A DNA stretch of 50,270 nucleotides from Flexithrix dorotheae DSM 6795 (lineage in GTDB: Bacteria > Bacteroidota > Bacteroidia > Cytophagales > Flammeovirgaceae): the NCBI RefSeq assembly GCF_000379765.1, contig NZ_KB903459.1, positions 1 through 50,270 on the forward strand, given 5' to 3'. Below are positions 25,495 through 32,964 of this stretch, one piece after another (the stretch's first letter is position 1; each line of letters starts with the position of its first letter). The translations under genes and the position numbers were made by a program. The notes under the pieces are model-generated. The model saw only the letters and a program-made list of their open reading frames with translations. It searched no databases and was not told where the DNA came from.

Positions 25495-26352
25495 ATGGCA
25501 AAAAAGAAATTTCAGAAACAGAATGTGTTAGGGTTTATGACTGAAACTGCGAAGTTGGATGATGATGCCCTCATTAAAGATAATATAAAAATATTACCAG
25601 AATTAAAACCATATATATTTCCATTAACGCCTGAAGAATTTCAGCAACTGGAGAAAAATATCATTGAAGAAGGGTGTAGGGATCCTTTAGTGATTTGGAA
25701 GAAAGCAGATATGGATTTTGTGCTGGTAGATGGACATAATCGCTTTGAAATTTGTTCCAAAAATCAAATTGATTTTAAGGTAGAAAAAAAATCATTTGAG
25801 TCGATAGATGAAGTAAAAGACTGGATGATTAATAATCAGTTGGGTAGGAGAAACCTTACTCCAGAACAATCTGCAATATTACGGGGAAGGTTATATAACC
25901 GAATGAAAAAAAGTGGTGAAACAGAACGAGGACCGGGGGGACAATTTGTCCCCTCGGTAAATTTGTCCTCACAGTTGGCTGAAAAACACAATGTGAGTGA
26001 TAAAACCATCAAACGAGATGGCCTTTTTGCGGATGGCATGGAAGCTATAAAAACGGCAAATCCTGAAATTTATAATGATATTCTTTCCAGGAAGGAAAAG
26101 GTGAAAAGGGCCGAGATCGAGCAATTGGGAAAACAGGTAAGAGCAGATGAAAAGCTTGCCAAAAACCTGGTGATTAAATCAGTAGCTGATATTCATAAAA
26201 ATACGGGCAAAACTACTACAACAAAAGCCCAAAGCCCCCAAAAGGATAGAGTGGTTTTTAACAGAGAAAAGCTAATTTTCCATGCCCGTAATTTACAAAG
26301 CCTTGGACTTTCAAAATCAGAAATTAAAAGGATTATTGATGGGGTGGATTGA
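25495..26352 (+). CDS. parB: ParB-like partition protein
   Basis: This 285-residue protein has a ParB/sulfiredoxin N-terminal fold: LTPEEFQQLEKNIIEEGCRDPLVIW, then VLVDGHNRFEIC. GHNR (80-83) stands where CTP-binding ParB proteins commonly have G-E-R-R or G-x-R-R. MINNQLGRRNLTPEQSAILRGRLY and the HTH region SQLAEKHNVSDKTIKRDG follow. The C-terminal part has AIEQLG-like helices and a final SKSEIKRIIDG. It should bind parS and stimulate ParA. A GC-rich palindrome inside the gene (25933-25956) is odd. A terminator-like hairpin follows the stop. Confidence 0.88.
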   Translation: MAKKKFQKQNVLGFMTETAKLDDDALIKDNIKILPELKPYIFPLTPEEFQQLEKNIIEEGCRDPLVIWKKADMDFVLVDGHNRFEICSKNQIDFKVEKKSFESIDEVKDWMINNQLGRRNLTPEQSAILRGRLYNRMKKSGETERGPGGQFVPSVNLSSQLAEKHNVSDKTIKRDGLFADGMEAIKTANPEIYNDILSRKEKVKRAEIEQLGKQVRADEKLAKNLVIKSVADIHKNTGKTTTTKAQSPQKDRVVFNREKLIFHARNLQSLGLSKSEIKRIIDGVD

Positions 26353-26353
26353 A

Positions 26354-26381
26354 AAAAAAGCTTAGTATTGTTGGCTTTTTT
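26354..26381 (+). terminator. Hairpin after parB
   Basis: AAAAAAGC (26354-26361) pairs with GCTTTTTT (26374-26381) around a 12-nt loop, directly after the parB stop. The T run is part of the stem. It marks the right edge of the replication/partition block; no open frame of coding character follows until 26591. Confidence 0.55.
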
Positions 26382-26590
26382 CACATCACTCATATTGTAT
26401 GCTATTAGAGAAAGGAATAAGATAGAAGAGTCTTGTAGGAAAAACAAATGAAGTATTTCTAAATTCTAATTGTTTCTTTTAATTCTTCTGTGAACAATAG
26501 TTAATTATACATTATTACTAAATTAAAGCCTCAAAGTTTGAACTATTGAAGAGTATATTAGTGCAACTTTTACAATGATTAATAATCTTA

Positions 26591-27778
26591 ATGGGAATTT
26601 TATCTATACTTTTTTGGATTTGCCTTGGAATAGTATTTTATACATTCATTGGTTACGGGTTAGTTATGTTTTTTTTAATTAAAATTAAGAGAATTTTTAA
26701 GAAAAAAAACAACCAATTCAACGCAGATTTTGAACCTTCAGTAACTTTAATTATTCCAGCATATAACGAAGAAGAATTCATTGATAAAAAAATTGAAAAT
26801 ACTTTAACCCTTGATTATCCAGCAGAAAAATTAGAGATATTTGTTGTTACAGATGGAAGTACGGATTCTACTCCAACAAAAATCAGAAGTCATAAAAGGT
26901 TAAGGTTGTTTCATGAGGATGCAAGAAGAGGGAAGACAGTTGCTATGAATAGATGCATGAAATATGTTGAAACATCAATAGTAGTATTTTGTGATGCTAA
27001 TACTCTTTTAAATAGGGAAGCAATACGAAAAATAGCCGCTCACTATAGTGATCCAAGAGTAGGAGGAGTTGCTGGAGAGAAAAAAATTATTACTTCAAAC
27101 GATGAACAGGCTGCCGGTGCCGGTGAAAGTATTTATTGGAAATATGAATCAGCATTGAAGCGTTTGGATTCCGAAATGTTTTCTGTTGTAGGGGCTGCTG
27201 GAGAATTGTTTTCAATAAGGACTGAATTATATGAAGATCTTGAGGAAGATACTATATTGGATGATTTTATGATTTCTTTAAGGGTAAACCTTAAGGGGTA
27301 TAGGGTAATTTATGAACCAGAGGCCTTTGCAATGGAAACATCCTCTGCTTCCATGCGTGAAGAACAAAAAAGGAAAATCAGAATTTGCGCAGGAGGAATC
27401 CAGTCTATTCTTCGATTAATTCCTCTTTTTAATTTTATAAAACATCCCTGGCTGACATTTGAATATATATCGCATAGGGTATTGAGGTGGACCATTACTC
27501 CGTTTTGTTTATTGTTATTGGTGATATTAAATCTTATTTTATTTAATGCTAATTCATTTTTTAAAGTGACATTAATTCTCCAATTTATTTTTTATTCGCT
27601 AGCCCTAATAGGTTGGTATCTGGCTAATAAAAATATTAAAGTAAAAGCCCTTTATATACCTTATTATTTTTTATTTATGAACTTTTCAGTTTTTCTGGGA
27701 TTGATAAGGTTTTTAAAAAAGGATCAATCTGCAGTTTGGGAGAGAGCGACTAGAAAAGTCTATAATTATAATACCTGA
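26591..27778 (+). CDS. Membrane glycosyltransferase, family 2
   Basis: This 395-residue processive-type GT2 has an N-terminal membrane helix (about 5-28), a GT-A domain with SVTLIIPAYNEEE, DGSTD (88-92) and the metal-binding DAN (135-137), and about three C-terminal helices (290-385). ETSSASMREEQKRKIRICAGG occupies the place of the acceptor-site Q/R-x-x-R-W motif of hyaluronan- or cellulose-type synthases. VVGAAGELFSIRTELYED and DDFMISLRVNLKGYR are also typical. It should use a nucleotide sugar on the cytoplasmic side and act at the membrane. GtrA follows 32 nt later in the same direction, suggesting the two work together. Confidence 0.85.
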   Translation: MGILSILFWICLGIVFYTFIGYGLVMFFLIKIKRIFKKKNNQFNADFEPSVTLIIPAYNEEEFIDKKIENTLTLDYPAEKLEIFVVTDGSTDSTPTKIRSHKRLRLFHEDARRGKTVAMNRCMKYVETSIVVFCDANTLLNREAIRKIAAHYSDPRVGGVAGEKKIITSNDEQAAGAGESIYWKYESALKRLDSEMFSVVGAAGELFSIRTELYEDLEEDTILDDFMISLRVNLKGYRVIYEPEAFAMETSSASMREEQKRKIRICAGGIQSILRLIPLFNFIKHPWLTFEYISHRVLRWTITPFCLLLLVILNLILFNANSFFKVTLILQFIFYSLALIGWYLANKNIKVKALYIPYYFLFMNFSVFLGLIRFLKKDQSAVWERATRKVYNYNT

Positions 27779-27810
27779 TATAATAAAAGAGTTCAAATTT
27801 TCATTTTCGA

Positions 27811-28209
27811 ATGCTATATAAATATATATTTTTTGCTGTCATTGCGACTATTACAAATATTCTTGTCCAGGCTATAAGCTTTCACTTTTATCAAGGTATT
27901 TTTTATTTACAAGTGGCGATGTTATTTGGTACGGGTGCTGGTTTAGTATTGAAATATATTTTGGATAAAAAGTTTGTATTTTCACATACATCTGATAGCC
28001 TACAAAATGAAGGAAAAACTTTTAGTTTATATACTTTAATGGGGGTTTTCACAACGTTTATTTTTTGGGGTGTAGAAGCGGCATTTCATTTTTTATTGGA
28101 TTATGATTGGGCTAAATACGTTGGGGCTGTTGTCGGTTTAGGGATTGGATATGTGATCAAATTTCATCTGGATAAACGGTTTGTATTTTCGGTTGAAAGC
28201 AGACAATAG
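27811..28209 (+). CDS. GtrA family membrane protein
   Basis: This 132-residue protein has four hydrophobic helices and the GtrA signature twice, in LKYILDKKFVFSHT and IKFHLDKRFVFSVE. GtrA-type proteins are associated with flipping polyprenyl-phosphate-linked sugars, or with recruiting glycosyltransferases. In mycobacteria a GtrA-family protein (Rv3789) is encoded next to dprE1 and works in the arabinan pathway. Here it sits 32 nt after a GT2 and about 11 kb from the dprE1/dprE2 homologues, across the plasmid backbone. Either partnership is possible. Confidence 0.85.
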   Translation: MLYKYIFFAVIATITNILVQAISFHFYQGIFYLQVAMLFGTGAGLVLKYILDKKFVFSHTSDSLQNEGKTFSLYTLMGVFTTFIFWGVEAAFHFLLDYDWAKYVGAVVGLGIGYVIKFHLDKRFVFSVESRQ

Positions 28210-28212
28210 TAA

Positions 28213-28241
28213 TCCCTTAAAGGGACTTTTGACTTTTTTTT
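28213..28241 (+). terminator. Terminator after GtrA
   Basis: TCCC-TTAAA-GGGA at 28213-28225 is followed by CTTTTGAC and a run of Ts at 28234-28241, just 3 nt after the GtrA stop. Confidence 0.6.
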
Positions 28242-28359
28242 ATAAGTACTTTCTGAAGGATAGCTAATGATTTTACTTAATTCAATATTTTTTGGCATGA
28301 CACTGTACTTAACATATTAACCATACAAAAAGGAGGAATATCCTTTTAATTTTTTAACC

Positions 28360-29358
28360 ATGAATAATAAAATTTTAATTACTTTATGTTGTATACTTCT
28401 GCCATTTCTCTTAGAAGCAAAGATTTGGAGAGTTAATAATGTTCCTGGAAAGCCAGCTGACTTTACCTCTCTTCAGGCAGCACATACACAGGCAAATATT
28501 GGAGATACTATTCATTTAGAAGGGTCCAATACTGATTATGGAGTTTTTACGTGTACAAAAAAATTGGTGATTATTGGACCTGGAAGCTATTTAAGTTTAA
28601 ATTCTGAAACACAAGCAAACCTTAGCGATGCGAAAGTACAGAGTATAGAATTAGGAAAAGGTTCAGCAGGAACCATTCTTATGAGTCTACACATTTATAA
28701 AAATAATCCTTCAAGTAAGACTACTGGAAATATTACTATTTCAGACAGTAATATTTCTATATTGAGATGCAGGATAGATAATAGCATTATTTTTAGTTCT
28801 GCAACCGAAGTCGTTAGCAATTTTATGTTACTTCAAAATCATATTGCAGAGAATATTACAACTGATGATGAGGAAAACAGTCCGGTTGATTTAATCATCA
28901 ATAATAACATTGTCTCTAATATTAGTGTAAGTTCAAATGCTCAGATTTCTCAAAATGTGATTAGAGGGAATCTCACATGTTCAAATTCTACTGTTCGAAA
29001 CAATTTTTTTTACGGAGGTATTATTGGAGAAAATAACATCATTACCCATAACATTGCTTTTACAGAGACTTCTTCTATTCCTGATGCAAATGAAAATAAA
29101 AAAAATGTGGCAGAAGCTTCTGTTTTGACCAAAAATGAGGAAGGTAGTCCTTCTCTATATTATAAAATTATACCAGGTTCTGTGGCAGAAGGCAATGGTT
29201 TTGGTGATACCGATGTAGGAATTTTTGGAGGAGATATGCCTTTTGTACCCTCTCTTTTGCCAAAAATGCCCATTATTTACGAGTTTTCTGCTCCGGTACA
29301 GGTAACTTCCCAAGAAGGAAGCTTTGAAATTAGAATAAAAGCAAAAGCCCAACAATAA
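28360..29358 (+). CDS. Secreted right-handed beta-helix (pectate-lyase-like fold) protein
   Basis: The 332-residue protein begins with a signal peptide (KILITLCCILLPFLLEAKIW). It opens with DFTSLQAAHTQANIGDTIHLEGSNTDYG, the usual cap and first coils of a parallel beta-helix (right-handed beta-helix/NosD-like). Repeating short coils follow with N-rich turns (ISDSNISILRCRI, LIINNNIVSNISV, QNVIRGNL, VRNNFFYG). No T9SS sorting domain is present, and the C-terminus ends in a short RIKAKAQQ. No catalytic residues could be assigned; it may bind polysaccharide. Its stop overlaps the next start (TAATG), so the two genes are coupled. Confidence 0.72.
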   Translation: MNNKILITLCCILLPFLLEAKIWRVNNVPGKPADFTSLQAAHTQANIGDTIHLEGSNTDYGVFTCTKKLVIIGPGSYLSLNSETQANLSDAKVQSIELGKGSAGTILMSLHIYKNNPSSKTTGNITISDSNISILRCRIDNSIIFSSATEVVSNFMLLQNHIAENITTDDEENSPVDLIINNNIVSNISVSSNAQISQNVIRGNLTCSNSTVRNNFFYGGIIGENNIITHNIAFTETSSIPDANENKKNVAEASVLTKNEEGSPSLYYKIIPGSVAEGNGFGDTDVGIFGGDMPFVPSLLPKMPIIYEFSAPVQVTSQEGSFEIRIKAKAQQ

Positions 29359-30572
29359 TGAATAGACTTCTATTGGTAGCTATAATAATTATTGGTTGGT
29401 CATGTATAGGATATGGACAGAATATTAATACACTAGAATATTTTTTTGACACTGATCCTGGTTATGGAAATGGGAAAAAAATCAGTATAACTGCAGCCAC
29501 AGATATCAATCAATCTTTATTAATAAATTCTTCTGGTTTATCAGAAGGAATGCATACCTTATATTATAGATTACAAAACGATCTGGGAAGTTGGAGCTTT
29601 ACGGGTTCTCATTCTTTTCTAATCATTCATGGCGAAAAGCAAATTACCCAGATAGAATATTTTTTTGACACTGATCCTGGAATTGGGAAAGGTAACATCA
29701 TGAACGTTTCCTTTAATACTACTTCTGAATACAACATTCCAATTGATATAGAAGATATCCAATCTGGGTTACATGTATTGTTTGTGAGAGTACAGGATAG
29801 CTTGGGGATGTGGAGTTTTTTACAAAGAAATACTATTTTAATTACTGAGGAAAAAGAGAATAGCCTTAAAAAATTAGAATATTTTTTTGATAATGATCCT
29901 GGTTTTGGAGAAGGAAAATCAATTGACATCATGCCTTCAGACAAGGATATTGACAGTTCTTTTGCTATTGAACTAGACTCTGTTCTGGCGGGTGATCATT
30001 TATTACAAATACGAGTAGTTGATGGCAATGGAAGTTGGAGTTTAACAAATAATAAAAATATTTCATTTTGTGGTGATCCTATATATTTTAATTTGATTCA
30101 AAACGGAATAGATAATCTTTCTGCAACATTTACCCTGTTATCTGATAAAGAAGGATTACATCAATGGTATAAAAATGGTGAACCAATAGAAGAGGCTAGG
30201 GAAAACGAGTATCCTGTAACTGATGGAGGTGTTTATTATGCCATTGTTACTAATGAAGATAGTTGTATCATTGCATTGTCTGATACTGTTGTACTTACTT
30301 CTTCTTATGATTACTTGGCTGATCATGGGCAGGATATTTCTATATATCCTAATCCTATCTTAAATAACCTTTATATAAAGGTTAAAAGTGGTCTGAACTA
30401 TTCCTATGTAATAAAATTGTTGAGCCTGGATGGAAAGGCCATTTACGAAACGGAGGTAAAAAAAACTAAAATGATTCAGGATTTTGATATATCACATTTA
30501 CGAAAGGGGATCTATTTGCTGAAAGTCGTTGGGCGAGATATAAATATTACCAGAAAAGTAAGAAAAGAATAA
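29358..30572 (+). CDS. T9SS cargo with three EYFFDxDPG repeats and Ig-like domain
   Basis: The start ATG shares an A with the upstream stop codon. The 404-residue protein has a signal peptide (MNRLLLVAIIIIGWSCIGYGQ). Three repeats of about 70 residues follow, each opening with LEYFFD(T/N)DPG.G.GK and containing an SGLxxGxHxLxxRxxDxxGSWS ending. An Ig-like segment holds HQWYKNGEPI and YPVTDGGVYYAIVTNEDSC. A T9SS type A sorting domain (SIYPNPILNNLYIK, final RKVRKE) ends the protein. The repeat is widespread in Bacteroidota secreted proteins without known function. Together with the upstream beta-helix gene it forms a small secreted-protein operon. Confidence 0.82.
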   Translation: MNRLLLVAIIIIGWSCIGYGQNINTLEYFFDTDPGYGNGKKISITAATDINQSLLINSSGLSEGMHTLYYRLQNDLGSWSFTGSHSFLIIHGEKQITQIEYFFDTDPGIGKGNIMNVSFNTTSEYNIPIDIEDIQSGLHVLFVRVQDSLGMWSFLQRNTILITEEKENSLKKLEYFFDNDPGFGEGKSIDIMPSDKDIDSSFAIELDSVLAGDHLLQIRVVDGNGSWSLTNNKNISFCGDPIYFNLIQNGIDNLSATFTLLSDKEGLHQWYKNGEPIEEARENEYPVTDGGVYYAIVTNEDSCIIALSDTVVLTSSYDYLADHGQDISIYPNPILNNLYIKVKSGLNYSYVIKLLSLDGKAIYETEVKKTKMIQDFDISHLRKGIYLLKVVGRDINITRKVRKE

Positions 30573-30596
30573 TCTTGTAAAGAAGCGCAATTTATT

Positions 30597-31007
30597 ATGT
30601 CAAAATATTATACAATTATTCTACTATTATTATTTACTAACTGTAAGAATACTGTGGAGGAAGTTGTTGTAGAGGATAAAGTATCTCTTATATCAAGAAA
30701 ATGGTCGATTGTAAATACTGTATATGTGTCAGGTAAAAGAGATATAATTAACGACTATAGTAATTATGAGTTTACTTTCAATGAAAATGGTACATTTATT
30801 TTTAGTAGAATTGCGGCAGAAGGATTAAAACTCCCTGAAGAGGGAACATGGGAGATTGAGGGTGATAAAATAATATTAAATCCAGGAGAGAGTGAAAATT
30901 TAGTTGTGTTTGGTAATTTAACAGAATCCACTTTAGACTTAGTTTTTGTGGTTAAAGAGACATTTAAAGGGGATATTTCAATTAAGTTCGAATTGCTTTC
31001 TGAATAA
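30597..31007 (+). CDS. Small lipoprotein, lipocalin-like
   Basis: The 136-residue protein starts with MSKYYTIILLLLFTNCKN, a lipoprotein signal with a Cys after FTN. The mature part contains RKWSIVNTVYV...FTFNENGTFIF...GTWEIEGDKIIL, the pattern of Bacteroidota lipocalin-like (DUF4923/DUF5004-like) lipoproteins. It follows the T9SS repeat-protein gene by 24 nt in the same direction. Its function is unknown; such proteins are small beta-barrels that may bind hydrophobic molecules. Confidence 0.7.
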   Translation: MSKYYTIILLLLFTNCKNTVEEVVVEDKVSLISRKWSIVNTVYVSGKRDIINDYSNYEFTFNENGTFIFSRIAAEGLKLPEEGTWEIEGDKIILNPGESENLVVFGNLTESTLDLVFVVKETFKGDISIKFELLSE

Positions 31008-31120
31008 TTTTATAAAGATAAATGTAATTCCTGTGAAATTTTTACTAGATTTATCCACCAAATGTAATTATAGATTAATATTGTTTTTCACATTTATTAA
31101 CTCAAAACATTACATCCTTT

Positions 31121-31152
31121 TTTGTTTGTGATTTTTTATGTTAATAACTTTA
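31121..31152 (+). promoter_or_regulatory. Candidate Bacteroidota-type promoter
   Basis: TTTG at 31121-31124 lies 20 nt before TAACTTTA at 31145-31152, close to the Bacteroidota -33 TTTG / -7 TAnnTTTG pattern, though the last base is A not G. This is a sequence match only. Confidence 0.35.
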
Positions 31153-31172
31153 CGCAACAAAAGATTAACTAC

Positions 31173-31197
31173 AATCCAATCCAATCTAATCTAATAA
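31173..31197 (+). repeat. AATC[CT] pentanucleotide tandem repeat
   Basis: Units AATCC, AATCC, AATCT, AATCT and AATAA follow without gaps, just after the candidate promoter and about 135 nt before the receiver gene. Confidence 0.65.
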
Positions 31198-31332
31198 CAC
31201 CAATCTAGATTCACCTTATTTTAACTATTGTCTGTCTGTTTTTTAAAAAAATAGAACATCATTTTTAACTAATTATTTAGTGAAAGAGAATGATAAAATT
31301 TTATCTCATTTATCCAAAATCAGAATTAAGTC

Positions 31333-31701
31333 ATGAAGAATAGAATTCTGATAATTGATGATGATCTGGCTATTTGCAAGTTTTTAAAAGTTATTTTAGG
31401 TAGACATTATGATGTTGTTACAGTTCAAGATGGTATTAGTGCAATGTTTTTATTATCTGAAGGAGATGTGCCTGATTTAATAATAACAGATATTAATATG
31501 CCTATTTTAAATGGAGTTGAACTGATAAAAAACTTAAAAATAAGTAGACTATATCGAGGTATACCGGTAATAGTTCTTTCTGGTTATGACTCTAAAGTTA
31601 TTGAAAAAGAATGTTTCAGTCTTGGAATACATCAATACATTAAAAAACCTTTTGATCCTGATTCCCTAAAACTGGTTGTTAAAGGAATAATTAGCAATTG
31701 A
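31333..31701 (+). CDS. Stand-alone CheY-like response regulator receiver
   Basis: The 122-residue protein is a single receiver domain and has no output domain. The acidic pocket is ILIIDDD (Asp9-Asp11), the phospho-acceptor is Asp53 in IITDINMP, VIVLSGYD supplies the Thr/Ser position and QYIKKPF the conserved lysine. It should be phosphorylated by a histidine kinase encoded elsewhere. It is the first gene of the polysaccharide operon, 54 nt before a glycosyl-phosphate transferase that carries its own receiver-like domain, so it may control initiation of synthesis. Confidence 0.9.
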   Translation: MKNRILIIDDDLAICKFLKVILGRHYDVVTVQDGISAMFLLSEGDVPDLIITDINMPILNGVELIKNLKISRLYRGIPVIVLSGYDSKVIEKECFSLGIHQYIKKPFDPDSLKLVVKGIISN

Positions 31702-31755
31702 CAAAATTACTTTAAAAGTAAAACTTAATTAACTAATCAAATTAAAAAACTAATA

Positions 31756-32901
31756 ATGTATCATTCAGACTCTAATTGGCATATAGGGGTTAAGGAAGTT
31801 GTAGAAAAGGATTTTAATTTACAAGCAAACGATTATCCTGAAGGGAATGATTATTTTCTCCATATTGGAAATAAAATCGATGGTTTTTCCCAAAAAATCA
31901 CTAATTATGGTAAGTGCATTGATATCTTAAGTTTGGAAGGAGCAGAATACTGGCTGATTTCAAAATTAAATGAGAAGAAAGCCCTTCCCAAAATTATTTT
32001 TTGTGATTATAGATTTAAAAGGAAAAGTATTGAGCGGTTTCTAGATAAAATATCTTCTATTGATGGTCTCAATATTTTACCATTTATTTTATGTGTTGAA
32101 GATTCTACCATTATTGAGATGAATAAAATTCAACAGATAAAAGGGGTAGATGATATTTACTGTCAAAAAACAAATGGGTTAAACAATTTGCTAAGTAGGT
32201 TAGATTTTATTTTGAGGTTTAAGAAATATAAATATCAAGGTAATATAGAACCAAAAAGAGTTGATTATCAGGAAAAACAAATTAACTTAAAAGTAAAAAG
32301 AGTTGTAGATATATTGGCTTCTTCTTTATGTTTATTGTTATTGAGTCCTCTTTTTTTATTAATAGCTGCTCTTATTAAGCTTGAATCTAAAGGCCCTGTA
32401 TTTTATACTTCTAAAAGGGTCGGAACATTCTACAAAATATTTAATTTTTATAAATTTAGAACAATGGTGGTTAATGCGGACCAGAAAGTTAAAGAGCTTA
32501 GCCATCTGAACCAGTATAGTTCAAAAAATGACTCAGAGGTCTTTTTTAAAATCAAAAATGATCCGAGAATTACAAAAGTTGGTTCTTTTTTAAGGAAAAC
32601 AAGTCTAGATGAGCTCCCTCAATTATTAAATGTATTGTTTGGACAGATGTCCTTGGTCGGTAATCGACCCTTACCAATCTACGAAGCGGCTTCTTTGACA
32701 AGAGATGAATGGGCAGAGAGGTTTATGGCACCTGCAGGAATTACTGGACTTTGGCAGATTACAAAGCGAGGAAAAGATGATATGTCTGTAAAAGAAAGAG
32801 TTGCATTAGATATTGAATATTCTAATAATTTTTCGATTTGGAAGGATTTAATAATAATGTATAAAACAGTTCCCGCCATGATTCAACGCGAAAATGTATA
32901 A
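31756..32901 (+). CDS. Polyprenyl-phosphate glycosyl-1-phosphate transferase with N-terminal pseudo-receiver
   Basis: Residues about 50-165 resemble a degenerate receiver: KIIFCDYRF with Asp84 at the phospho-site and DDIYCQKT with Lys138, but no acidic pair near the N-terminus. A membrane segment (VVDILASSLCLLLLSPLFLLIAALI, about 183-208) leads into the bacterial sugar transferase domain. That domain has SKRVGTFYKIFNFYKFRTM, NDPRITKVGSFLRKTSLDELPQL, MSLVGNRPL and GITGLWQITKRG, the WbaP/WcaJ-type catalytic core. It transfers a sugar phosphate to undecaprenyl phosphate to start each repeat unit. The fusion, together with the preceding stand-alone receiver, suggests signal-controlled initiation. 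It is followed 63 nt later by the giant esterase gene. Confidence 0.9.
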   Translation: MYHSDSNWHIGVKEVVEKDFNLQANDYPEGNDYFLHIGNKIDGFSQKITNYGKCIDILSLEGAEYWLISKLNEKKALPKIIFCDYRFKRKSIERFLDKISSIDGLNILPFILCVEDSTIIEMNKIQQIKGVDDIYCQKTNGLNNLLSRLDFILRFKKYKYQGNIEPKRVDYQEKQINLKVKRVVDILASSLCLLLLSPLFLLIAALIKLESKGPVFYTSKRVGTFYKIFNFYKFRTMVVNADQKVKELSHLNQYSSKNDSEVFFKIKNDPRITKVGSFLRKTSLDELPQLLNVLFGQMSLVGNRPLPIYEAASLTRDEWAERFMAPAGITGLWQITKRGKDDMSVKERVALDIEYSNNFSIWKDLIIMYKTVPAMIQRENV

Positions 32902-32964
32902 ATACTAATCAATATCTTCTGAAAGCATGCCTAGGAAGTCGTTCACACACTAAATACGAAAAAA

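Larger units (their letters stand above)
31008..31332. other. Intergenic region upstream of the polysaccharide operon, 325 bp
   Basis: This AT-rich gap should hold the main promoter of the 18-kb plus-strand operon. It contains a candidate promoter (31121-31152), then a pentanucleotide repeat, then about 130 nt of leader before the receiver gene. No ORF with coding character is seen. Confidence 0.5.

Noticed and set aside
20393-26590. Integration boundary with direct repeats flanking the plasmid block
   Set aside because: I compared the edges near 20393-20423 and 26382-26590 by eye and saw no convincing direct repeat, integrase or tRNA end, so an att pair is not claimed.
30946-31131. Short plus-strand open frame after the lipoprotein gene
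   Set aside because: It overlaps the end of the lipoprotein gene in another frame and has no recognisable motif; the region looks like intergenic DNA.
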